Positions 1-9,706 of a stretch of DNA of 64,000 nucleotides are shown piece after piece (within the stretch, counting starts at the first letter, position 1; every line of letters begins with the position of its first letter). This DNA comes from Sanghuangporus weigelae (taxonomy: Eukaryota > Basidiomycota > Agaricomycetes > Hymenochaetales > Hymenochaetaceae), in assembly GCA_033182465.1 (NCBI GenBank), contig CP137320.1, forward strand, positions 682,001 through 746,000. Direction: 5' to 3'. A program made the translations under genes and the position numbers. The notes under the pieces were generated by a model. That model saw nothing but the letters and a program-made list of their open reading frames with translations. It searched no databases and had not been told where the DNA came from.

Positions 1-1285
1 CTACCAAGGTGAGATATTGTACTGACCAAAAGGAACAGAGCCTTTCCGGGACTAAAAACTCCGTTCTGAATCCTAAGTTACTCGTGGTTTTCATTAACGA
101 GACAATGTAAAGATCGCCCACCCATATCAAATTTACTTCTTCGTCGAGGGTGATCACTGAAGTCTATGTTGAGCCAAATAATAACATTGCAATTATTCTA
201 GAGAACAGTACTCACGGAGCTCGTAGATATACATGACCATCGATGACACTGTATGCAAAGACCCTTGTTCAAAACCGCAGACACAGATCACAAACAGCAT
301 GCGACTCACTATTGCACAATTTTGTAAGTTTGATGACCTTGATTACATGCTCGATCCCTGCGGGTGTGTCGAGATTCACCATTGCGCACCACAGAAGGAT
401 GCCGCAAGTGAATCTGAGAGCGTGTACCAGTGCGCAGCATGCGCACTCAGAGGACGAGTATAACCGCGACGGAGCGCCGAAGCATGCGCTTTTTGACTGA
501 CGGTCGTCTCGCAAAAGAATCAAGCTCAAAATCGCGAGTGTACCAGGTGACCGTGCTGCTTTTTGTATGGCAAGCATTCAGTCTAAAGGGATCCTCTTTC
601 GCTCTAAATACGGATTTGGCCGAGCGCCTGCCAGTGACAACGCGATCCCTTTGATGTCCCGTAATCCCACTAAATTCCCCCACGAGGGTTGAGAAATTTC
701 TGAAAGGAAACAAGACGGTGAACTGGCGGTACAACGTCGGCATTCGATGGCACTACGAAATATTTTGAGACGGCCACAGGCCTGGGTCCAAGCGAGTGAG
801 TTTGAGCCGCTCGAATGATCAGCAATGCCAGTAAAGAGCAAGACCGAGGTGGACGAGGATGTTCAAATTAGGCAAGCATGTGAAAAGAGCAGGACTGGAC
901 TGCAATCTTCCTTGTCATGAGATCCTCTCCTATTCAACGCACCTACTTACCATCCCTAGTCGAGTCGCCTTTCAGCGCCTCTTTGCATTTTAATCAAGTT
1001 CAGATATTCAGACGGTACAACAGGAAATAATCCAGGTTTGATTGGCTTCGAAATTATCTCATGTAATGATGAAGCCTTTCCAATTCGGTCATTAATATGT
1101 CAAAAATAACCGAAGGAATATTGTGGTTGCCAAGCTCGGGCTCAAATAGCATCAGAAAAACATATTCGAAGTTTAATCTAAGCTTTCTAGCCGTTTCAAT
1201 AAAGCTACAGAGATCTTGATAGGCACCGCGGAGCACGTCGTGATAGACGAGATAGCAAAATGAATGCGAACACGAGGAGGAAACT
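1..1285. other. Left-edge region without a supportable gene
   Basis: No conserved domain or clean multi-exon reading was found here. Short open frames overlap on both strands and look like chance. The one fragment with protein-like composition is on the minus strand at 1054-1236, about 60 residues, acidic and leucine-rich, directly downstream of the kinase stop. It could be the tail of a decayed gene, but no family is recognisable. Confidence 0.4.
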
Positions 1286-2569
1286 CTAACGTCGAGGAGA
1301 CCAGTCTGGGATTATTCGACGCGCCATCCGATCAAACGACTGCAACGCTTCGCACACGGAGGGCCGAGCGGAGAAAGAGGGGTGTAACATCGGTCTGGTC
1401 AGTTGCACAAGTTCAGGAATATCGTGCCCATTCAACTGAGAGAAAACAGAAAGAACAAAAAGGTCATCTCCCATTAAGCAATATTAGGAAAGGGAATCTA
1501 GCATACTTTGCAAGCGCGAAGTATGACAACACCCAGAGCCCATACATCCACTTTGAACGGGTCTGACTCCTCACCACGTTCGAGTTCCGGGGGTATTTCA
1601 GTCCCTCGTCGACCCATGATCCGAGGGGGTGTCGAAAGGTCAGTGTATCGCCTACTCAGTTCAAAGTCGATGTATCTGTAATGCCCGTGAAAATCCGTGA
1701 GAATATTACGGAGGGAGATATCGAGGTGCACAATGCCGTGCTTGTGCATGAATACAAGACCCTGCGGCAAGTCTCAAAACAAGACAAGATACCAGGAAAA
1801 TCATACACACACCTCAATACACTGCCGAAGAGCCCGTAAGAAGTCAGAAGGAGAACACGGATTCTCTGGATCAATAAGTTGCGAAGACCACTCTTCCTGC
1901 ACAATGAATGCGATGTCTGATTCTGGTACCTCGATGAGATCTAGAACAGCTATTCAAGTTTAAGAGAGATAAGTAATGGCCGAACGTGAGTGAGATTATT
2001 GTCGCAATCGCCGCTGCTAAGTTTGGAGCTTACTCACGGATGGTATGGTTCATCGGATCGTCGCGAAGCGGAGGTGTTGATAACACCTTTATCACTTCAT
2101 ACTGCCGACTCCGAAGGCACACAGCCTTGACCACGATGCGTCTGCCGTCCCGCGTTCGACACCCACGAAAAAGATTATCGGGCTGAAAATAGCGGCCCGA
2201 AAGAAACGTCAGATCTAGACCGACACGTTTCCGTAACATGCAATGGCTTCTATTCACCAGGCCAGCGTCTCTGCAGAGCGTCTCAGGATTTGATTGACAC
2301 GCATGCGCGTATCCCTGCTTGTGGCAAACGTTGGCAGATGAGTCCAAAATCGAGTCTTTGAATACGCGTTCATAGTATTGCTTGACGTCCCGGGCCGTCT
2401 CCAGATGATATCCGCGATGCTCAAGCAGCTTTTTATAGCACTCCCAATTGGGTGTGATGCGGCCATTCAGTTCGTCATCATCTATAGAGGACGCTGAGGT
2501 ACACGACAAGATAGTATCCGAGCTTGACGAGGATGACTCGGAGCTTGTCCGTGTGCGTGTACGCATCAA
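1286..2569 (-). CDS. Atypical fungal protein kinase-like protein
   Basis: Four exons (2038-2569, 1813-1949, 1507-1761, 1286-1435) join in frame to 357 residues. The first ~60 residues are Ser/Arg-rich and disordered. A kinase fold follows: a lysine in RRIVVKAV fits the beta-3 lysine. The catalytic loop reads HGIVHLDISLRNIL, so HRD has become HLD while the catalytic Asp and Asn remain. The metal-binding DFG is replaced by YIDFE. An APE-like EIPPELE and a DVWALGVV helix-F motif complete the C-lobe. No clear glycine-rich loop is visible. This matches the large basidiomycete-specific families of divergent kinases; the substrate is unknown. Activity is plausible because Lys, Asp, Asn and Asp are kept, but not shown. 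It is divergent from TAF13. Confidence 0.75.
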
Positions 2570-3273
2570 GGGTCCAGTCTGTGTAAACTGCCTAGTTTAT
2601 GACAGGAAAAGAGAAAACCTGAGTGAATGGGAAGGTGGGCGATGAACAAGAAGTAAGGGCAATTTATACAAAGAAATTATCCGACTCGGGGAGTCGACTG
2701 AACGAAAGTGGAGAGTGGGAGGACATACGTCTAGTTAAGAAAGCAACGGGTGAAGATTGACAAGACCTTTTAGAGTGTAAAACCGACAGATTGTGCAGGG
2801 TCGGTACCGGAAAGGGTAGAAAGGCAAACACGCCTTCCGACATCGCATCAAGCTAGGCAGAGAAAGGGCAACTCGTTCGCTGACGATAATATAGGATTGG
2901 GCGGTGACTGATGGCCGGCCGGCGATGAAGCAAGACACGAGTGCTTTGGAGATACGAATCGAGGAGCGAAATTCCCATAGAAAAGGAGAAACTGCGCTGG
3001 CGACCGCAGAAGGTCCGAAAATGTTGCCTTAGATGGGAGAGCTGTGTGGGAGAAAAGGAGTATAAACGGTATTGGGCCTCAGCGTGGTGAGTGCATGCGC
3101 TGAAATGGAGTTTGTGTTAGTAGAGTAGAGTAGAAAAAGATCAATAGGTGTTGCCGGTGCCGGAGAGCCGTCCTTTACGTTGTCTTTGCCTCTTTTGGTA
3201 AAACATACTCACGGTCTTCCTCAGCACGTGCCTCGAATGAATTTCTTCTAGTTTACGGTGACCAACGTCGACC
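2570..3273. other. Divergent intergenic region, kinase-like gene / TAF13
   Basis: This 704-base gap holds the promoters of the kinase-like gene (minus) and TAF13 (plus). A CACGTG hexamer lies at 3225-3230, about 45 bases before the TAF13 start. No other recognisable element is seen. Confidence 0.4.
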
Positions 3274-4233
3274 ATGGCCTGGCAATATCAACACTACCAT
3301 CCGCAAACATATTCATCAATATACTCGCAAGCACAAGAGCAGTATGCCGGGCAAACATATCAGCAAGCTTGGTACAATTACTACCAACAACAAGCTCGAG
3401 CGGCGGCAGCAGCCCAACAGGCAGGAACTGCAACAACTTCAATTGCAACAACTGTTCCAGCTGCCACTGGCACAACTAGTGTGACACCAGTAGCCACAGT
3501 TGCCCCTATTCCAACTGCTCCGGCGACGTCAACAACGACATTCTCGACGTATAACCCGACTTTCGTTCGTGAGTCGACGGTAGCCGGTTCTGGTTCTGGG
3601 ACAGGGGGACGCGGACCTCGGAGGCAGTCCCAGTTAAAAGGGCTCTTTTCGAAAGAATGTGAGCATATTTGGAGCTTTTCAGTTTGTCCTGTTGTTCTTT
3701 CTTTCTTTATCTTGCATTGCTTTGTGGAGTCGCGGATGTCTCCCTTTCTCGCGTGCCAACTGTGCCAGATCCACATTCCGTTGTTCTGGTGTGCTAACTT
3801 CCGAGAACCACCCGATGTATTTTTGAGCGCTATCTTTTCTACACAGTTCACGTTTGTTGACTGTACGCTCACGTTCTTTTCACAGTGCCGAAACTCATGT
3901 ATGGTTTCGGCGATGATAAGCAGGTCGCCGCCGATACTGTTGCTGTAATGGAAGAAATCCTGATAGAATACATCGTCGATGTGGTCCGTTCATTCTTCCC
4001 CTGTCTCTGGATCTTCATATATTCACATTTGGATTTGGCAGTGCCAGACTGCACTGTCGCCTACGAAAAAGAATCGTTTGCAGATAGAAGATTTGCGAAG
4101 AGCATTATCGCGACCGGCTGACGCGAAGAAACTTGCTCGTATGGAAGAACTTCTCTTCATGCAAGAGGATATCAAACGTGCAAGGAAACAGTTTGAGGAA
4201 AACGAGATGGGTGGTGATACCGGTGACTATTAG
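3274..4233 (+). CDS. TAF13: Transcription initiation factor TFIID subunit 13 with Q-rich N-terminal extension
   Basis: Three exons (3274-3658, 3886-3983, 4042-4233) give 224 residues. From about residue 123 the sequence follows the TAF13 histone fold: LFSKELPKLMYGFGDD, then EEILIEYIVDV, then LQIEDLRRAL, ending in the family's KARMEELL...IKRARKQFEE-like helix. TAF13 pairs with TAF11 inside TFIID and helps load TBP at promoters. The unusual part is the first ~120 residues, rich in Gln, Tyr, Ala and Thr, with no counterpart in the short yeast and animal proteins. The extension is in frame with the histone fold and joined to it within exon 1, so it is not an artefact of splicing. The family assignment is firm; the role of the extension is unknown. 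Confidence 0.88.
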
Positions 4234-4330
4234 CTGCTTTTCATGACTGCTTTCATGCAATATCTGTATGATACATCAATACTTGTAAACTACATTGTCC
4301 AGTACTTAGAGATCAAAGAACATGCACATG

Positions 4331-5627
4331 TTATGAACCCGCACTCCCGTTCTGCAGCGCATCCGCTTCTTGAGCTTGAGCTTCCTCCAGCTTCCTCCTC
4401 TTCCTCTCCAGATATCGTTGCCGAGCATTCTGCACATCTTCCTCTGTATTCCGCTTCGCAACCATCCGCTGTTCCCTCTCCCTCTCAAGCCGCTCTCGCT
4501 CTGCGGCGGTCCGTTCCTTCTCCTCTGCAAGTTGTCGTTGAATCTCTCGTCGTCGTCGTTCATTAATCTCACGTTGGCTCGCTGCAGTTCCGACAGCGGT
4601 GTGAGTCATCACTTGGTCTTTATCTGGGTCGTTTGAACCGGTCTTAGGTTTCTTGCCCCCCAGCCCGAGGTGTCGTGTGTTTGGAAGCGAAAGATTAAGA
4701 CCTGCCGAAAGCAGGTCGCGCTTATCGACAATCTGATTATCATCATTCAGCTCGACGTCTTTGCCCTCCTCCCTGGCACGCTGCGCGAGCTCGAAATCGG
4801 ACACGGGATTATAGTCCACGGGCTTATGGATCGTCAGGTTCTCGGGCCCTACAGGACCCCGCTTTTTATCTTCGGCAGCTGCGACTGTCGCACTGTGCTC
4901 CTGTTCGTTCTGCTCAAGCAGTTGACGATAGAAGTACGACATGCCTGTTGTAGTTTTGTGTTTTGCCTTCTCGGCTTCTGCATTTCGTCAACTCAGTAAA
5001 CATTTCGTTCGAAATCAAGCAAAGGACGAACGAACCTTCGCGTTTCTTTTCTTCCTCTTCTGCTTTTCGCACTTCAGCCATTTGATCTCTGTAGGCCTGC
5101 GTTACGAACTGCTCCTTGTCTGCAAACTCGTCGCCCTCAGCTTCTCGTTCTCGTTGTATCATCTTTTCTTCCGCTCGTAAATGGTCGAGCTTTCGCACGG
5201 TGGCAGCTTGCAGTAGCGAGCCGATGTATTTTGGCTAAAGAGTACGTATTTCAGCACAAATCCATGAACTCTCGAGCAAGAGTACTGAACATACCTTCCG
5301 TTCTTGAGCTTCAACAGCCTTGAGCTGCTTTTGCTTCTCCTTCGCGGCCTGCATCTTCTCCCATACTTCATCATATTGGAAAACTGTATCGTCGACTTTA
5401 ATAGCCGCTTCCGTGCGCTTCTGCTGTACTTTGGACACCTTCGGCACGGCCTGTGCGACGAGTGCCTTGTTCACGCTCGTAGTCGCGGATTTGGAACTTG
5501 ACGCAGTGGGTGCAGCATCGATGGGTTCGTCATCTTCGAGTGAGGCGAACGCTTTGGGCTGTTTAAGAGAGGGTGCTTCTCCTGAGGTGGTGGTCTTGGG
5601 CTTGTTGAGGGAGAAGGAGACTTTCAT
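4331..5627 (-). CDS. NSRP1: Nuclear speckle splicing regulatory protein 1 homologue (DUF2040)
   Basis: Three exons (5295-5627, 5036-5234, 4331-4944) sum to 381 residues. I chose the ATG at 5627 (MKVSFSLNKPK); another ATG lies two codons upstream. The conserved NSRP1 core spans residues ~90-190: FQYDEVWEKM, then PKYIGSLLQAATVRK, then LDHLRAEEKMIQREREAEGD and the EFADKEQFVTQAYR block. The rest is a charged coiled coil with a long Arg/Glu-rich helix near residues 310-365 and no RS-domain tail. The animal protein is a splicing regulator that binds pre-mRNA in nuclear speckles; the fungal role is inferred from family. It is convergent with TAF13, with a 97-base gap between stops. Confidence 0.85.
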
Positions 5628-5759
5628 GATCACGAAAGTAAGCAGTCAAGATACTTCATGTGTGTTTCCTTTTCCGAAAGGCCTTGGATCGACATGATTC
5701 GCGACAAACTGTGATCTTTTCACTGACTCTTCCATGTTCGCGTTCGCCTCTCAAACCAA

Positions 5760-6834
5760 ATGGCCACCAGTAATTTTGATAGGAGACGAATAAACGGACC
5801 GGAAGAGAGCTTCGCCCCGACCTTTGAGAGCGACGATGAGGATACTGGACTTCAAAAGGATCCGTCTAAACAGCGTCAAGGGCGTTCACCTGGAGATATC
5901 CGACGCATTTGTACGTCCTCGGTATAGAGATTAACCAAGCTGTGATTAAAAGGAGTCCTAGTTCTAAAAACAGGACTCATAAGCCAAGCGAATGGCTCTG
6001 CATACATCGAGACTGAGAAAACGAAGATTGCTTGCGCTGTGTATGTCAATTCAATCATCTCCAACGAAATTGTAACACTGAAACCGAATCTCCATTACCA
6101 TTAAGATACGGCCCACGACAATCAAAGACGACTACATACAACGAAAAAGGGAAACTAAACGTGGAGGTCAAGTTTGCGCCATTCTCATGTACGAAGCGTC
6201 GAGCACCTATGCGAGTTCGTCTTACTCATTACTACTCACTCTGTGAAGACAAATCTAATTGATTCCTTACAGGACGCGGAAGATCGAGCTGTATCTCTCC
6301 TAATACAGCAATCGCTTGTTCCTGCCGTCCGGCTAGAGCTGCTACCAAAATCCACCGTCGATGTTTATTTATTCGTGATCGAGAATGATGGTATTGAGGG
6401 CTGCGTCGCGGCAGGTTCTATCGCAGCAAGTACAGCTCTAGCACATGCTCATATCGATATGCTGGGACTCGTTGCATCTTGTGCTGCGGTACGAGATACA
6501 TTTGAGCTACGATGAATTTGACAGCATTGATTTGTATGTTATTGCAGGCCACCATGCCCAGAGAGATCTGGTTGGATCCTACAGCGGAGGAAGCGCGGGA
6601 AGCGCAAGGATGCCTGACACTTTCGTGTGTTCCTGCTCTGGGTCTCGTAACGAATTTATGGCAGACGGGTCAAATGAGTATTGACGAAGTTGAGAAGGTA
6701 TGTACTTAGATAAATTTTCGTTCCGAATGATGCTTATTTATTCCGTTCAATAGTGCATCGATGTTTGTCAAGAGATGTGCAAGGACATTCATGCGGTCGC
6801 TGCGCAGGCTCTTCTCGAGTCTCACTCAAGCTAG
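5760..6834 (+). CDS. MTR3: Exosome complex RNase PH-like ring subunit Mtr3
   Basis: Six exons (5760-5910, 5956-6040, 6106-6214, 6273-6488, 6548-6697, 6754-6834) sum to 263 residues. After an acidic ~50-residue leader comes an RNase PH fold: LKTGLISQANGSAYIE, then VYGPRQSK, VEVKFAPFSC and RRAPMRDAEDR, then SLVPAVRLELLPKSTVDVYL. This order is that of Mtr3/EXOSC6, one of six structural ring proteins of the RNA exosome. The ring channels RNA to Rrp44 and Rrp6 in nucleus and cytoplasm; eukaryotic ring subunits themselves are non-catalytic. RRP41/RRP46 paralogues are alternatives, but the FAPFS and DAEDR blocks favour Mtr3. The nuclear cofactor TRF4 is encoded 45 kb away in this window. Confidence 0.85.
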
Positions 6835-7183
6835 GCTCTGTATTCACAAATGCTATATTTCTAATCGAATCTCATTACCCGGGAGGCACTTCATGCTCTG
6901 CTCACTGGTACTTCCTATATTCAACTAGATGCTATCGATCGAATAAAGGATGGCTCTTCTGATACATTGAGATTTCTGTAGAGCGTAACCGAATCTGGGT
7001 TTTCAACGCATTTTCCCTTTCGAACTTGACAGAGGATTGCTAGTCTCTTTTCGATATCGGTACTTAATGTGGTATTACATTACACAAAATGCACTGCTAT
7101 CACTGTCAGATCTGGCCGGAATACACAAATATGTTTTAAGAGTCCAACGAATAGAGTATGCACATAGTAGCATCGGGAAGTGT
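6835..7183. other. Convergent 3' flank, MTR3 / PRCC
   Basis: Short AT-rich gap between two convergent stop codons. It must hold both 3' UTRs; nothing else is seen. Confidence 0.4.
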
Positions 7184-8550
7184 CTAAAATCCTGTGATGT
7201 GAAGATTTAGCTTCATGAAGTAGCAATCTAAATCACAAGGAAGTGACGAACCGTATTTGTTGCCTGCCTCTTTCCGATTCCTCTTCCCCATAGCAATTTT
7301 CTCTTCAATAGCCTCCCTGTTCATGAATGCATCTGCTAATAGGGAATGCAACTGATGACGTGACCTGGCCACACCGGTCATCTTCGTCGGGTTCATCGCA
7401 ACCTTGGGCATCGGTCGGTCATCCTCCCGTCCTGCACGCTCAGTGATTGATTTCTTCTCTTCGCGAGCCGCTCGAGCAGCATCAGAGAGCTCCGAAGCTT
7501 TGACCTCCTTCGCGTCTTCTCCGTTTGCTCCTGCACCTTCAAAGCCCCTCCGATTCTTCTCGAGAGCGCGAATTTGGGCTTCGTATTCCCTTTGCCAGCG
7601 CTCGGCATATGTTTTGTAGTATTCTGGATCGTGCATTGCCCAAGCTCCAGATGGGAGTTGGTAGTATCCTGGGTATGAATCGTCAATTTTAGGTGATGGT
7701 GGATGGAATTCTTCGATCTTGGGAGCAGCGGATATGCTGGATGGGATTGAGGGTTCTAACGAGGAAGACGGTTCTGGAATAGATGGAGCAGCGGATATTC
7801 GACTTGAGGAAGTTGATCCTGTGTATTCATAGAGTTAGATGTGGTTTAAAGATCCAGTGAAATGTGTATACCTAACGAGAAGAAGTCGATGGCAGGAGAG
7901 CTTGAAGAGGACACAGAGCTCGAAGGTTTAGATGATGAGTATGTTTGAGTTTTCAGCTTGCCTTTCAGCAACATTGAAGGCGGTAGCATCGATGTAGTAG
8001 TTTCCTCTTCAGCTGCGTATTCTGTTACATCGTCCTCTGCATTAACACTTGGGTTGACTTCAGATTCTGACTCTGACGGTGCTTTACGTTTCTGAGAAGC
8101 CGCAGAATACACGATACCAGGTCGACCTCCTCCGAGAACGCGTTCCGCGACGGGCGGCCCCGGAGCAGCCTTCTTCGGAGCTGGAAGCATTGAAAGTAAT
8201 GACGAAGCACCACCCTTCCCACCCCCTAACCTACGCTTCTTCGTTGCAGGCACTTCATCGGACAGCTCATCATCGTTTGCGTGTTTGTCCAGCTTTGGAA
8301 GCTCGACGAGAATTTTCTTCGGTCCGCCTGTTTTCCTTCCTTTCGGGGGAGGAAGTGACGGGTCTTTGGAAGAGGAGGACGGAGTTGAATTAGATGGTGG
8401 GGGGAGGTTGAGCTTCCCTGATAGTCCGGACACTGATCCAATGTTGATGGATTTATTGGACGCTGGTGTTGTCACTGAGGGCTCTGAAGGAGAGGAGGAC
8501 TGTGATGGCGATTCATCTTCACTGTCGCTTCTATAATCGAGACCTAACAT
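7184..8550 (-). CDS. PRCC: PRCC-family nuclear protein (mitotic checkpoint regulator, MAD2B-interacting)
   Basis: Three exons (7872-8550, 7252-7818, 7184-7191) sum to 417 residues. It begins MLGLDYRSDSEDES and stays Ser/Pro-rich and disordered, with a GGPKKILVELPKL block near residue 75 and a GYYQLPSGAWAMHDPEYY block near residue 280. The C terminus carries the PRCC signature: SRHQLHSLLADA, then EEKIAMGKRNRKEAGNKYGF. Human PRCC interacts with MAD2B and with splicing factors; the fungal function is inferred. The last exon is only 8 nucleotides and supplies the final Gly, Phe and stop, which restores the family's invariant NKYGF ending. Without that splice the frame would run on into unrelated residues. 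Confidence 0.85.
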
Positions 8551-9706
8551 AGTGGTTCTAAGTGAATGAACGAAGGCGAAGTCAAGTCGTTAAAATGACC
8601 CAATGAGTCACGTGCAACGTGGACCTCTGTTGATCATTGTTTGGTCGTGTTGGGATTCAAAGGTATTGATATAATATCAATTGATTTTCAATTAGTTCCT
8701 TCTGTGAGAAAGTAAAGAGAATGTTAATGCTTTGCTTGAGTAAGTCTACACAAATGTTTGGTTGAATGGCATGCCCTCAATCTTCATGCCGAACTAACCT
8801 TGATCTGCAGTGTGTCTGTCGTAACCGGAACTGCAGCCGTCTCCATTATCGTTGAATAGGACTGTTCGGGCCGTCGAATTCCATATTGAGCCAGCATAAC
8901 CATTCGTATCGGAGCTGCGCTGCCATTGTTATAGTCTTCATCGCCCGTTACAAACCTATTCGGAATCAGCCAGTCCGAAACGGATCAGATTTAGGGCAGT
9001 TGACCCGTGCATCCGACTTCCGTAATGGAATTTTACAACTTAACGGGCCGTGAAGAAATCAGTGATCAATGAAGACCAAATGGATGTTAATGTAATGCAG
9101 GGGTCCACCTACGTACAAAAAAATGAAATGGATCAGGCCTCCGAGTCTTGAATGACTTTGATGAAGAAGATGAAGAAGATGAAGACTTCATGCAACAGGT
9201 GCGTATAGGTGCGTGTACTGTAATTGTAATTGAGTTCACCATGTCCTGATCCAGGATGGCCTCGGGGAAGAGTGTGTACCGACCGTTGACCGTGATACCA
9301 TCAAAACAACTAGGATGACATAATCTGATAGTCCCTAAGGACCAGCTACGCGGTCACTACTGCTCAAATCAGGTCGTCGCCGTCGTCCTTGTTCTCCATA
9401 CTTAACTCTCCTCTGTACCATCATCTCTTCGTCTGTTAACGTTCATTCAGTCGAGTCTTCCCTGAAGCCAATCAAGAAAATCTAGAACATACGTACTTGT
9501 AGAATATCAGAAACGCTCAACTTAATCAGGCAGGTGGCTCGAACACGAGTAGCAGCAGCAACACGCGCCTCATGCACAAGGCCTGCGTCTTTAACCGCTA
9601 CACATTCCCTTCACAAATAAATATTCTTCCGCCGGGCCTTCCCTTTCTCTCTATCTAACGATCCGCTCACGACGTACAGGCTTGAGTGTCATAGACTTCG
9701 CGGTTT
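8551..9706. other. Intergenic region between PRCC and the long coiled-coil gene
   Basis: No gene could be supported. About 55 bases before the PRCC start a TGAGTCA (8604-8610, a Gcn4/AP-1-type site) overlaps a CACGTG (8609-8614). A small GATGAA repeat at about 9159-9187 would read as an acidic peptide in one frame, with a possible 5' splice site after it, but no partner exons are clear. Confidence 0.35.

Noticed and set aside
1054-1236. 60-residue minus-strand open frame after the kinase-like gene
   Set aside because: No homology, no start context and no splice partner; it could be chance or a remnant.
3225-3230. CACGTG hexamers before TAF13 (3225), PRCC (8609) and MTU1 (47955), and at 15224 and 29521
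   Set aside because: About 15 copies are expected by chance in 64 kb, so they do not support a shared regulon.
9159-9187. GATGAA repeat that could encode an acidic peptide (FDEEDEEDEDF)
   Set aside because: No upstream ATG in frame and no convincing partner exons; probably a simple repeat.
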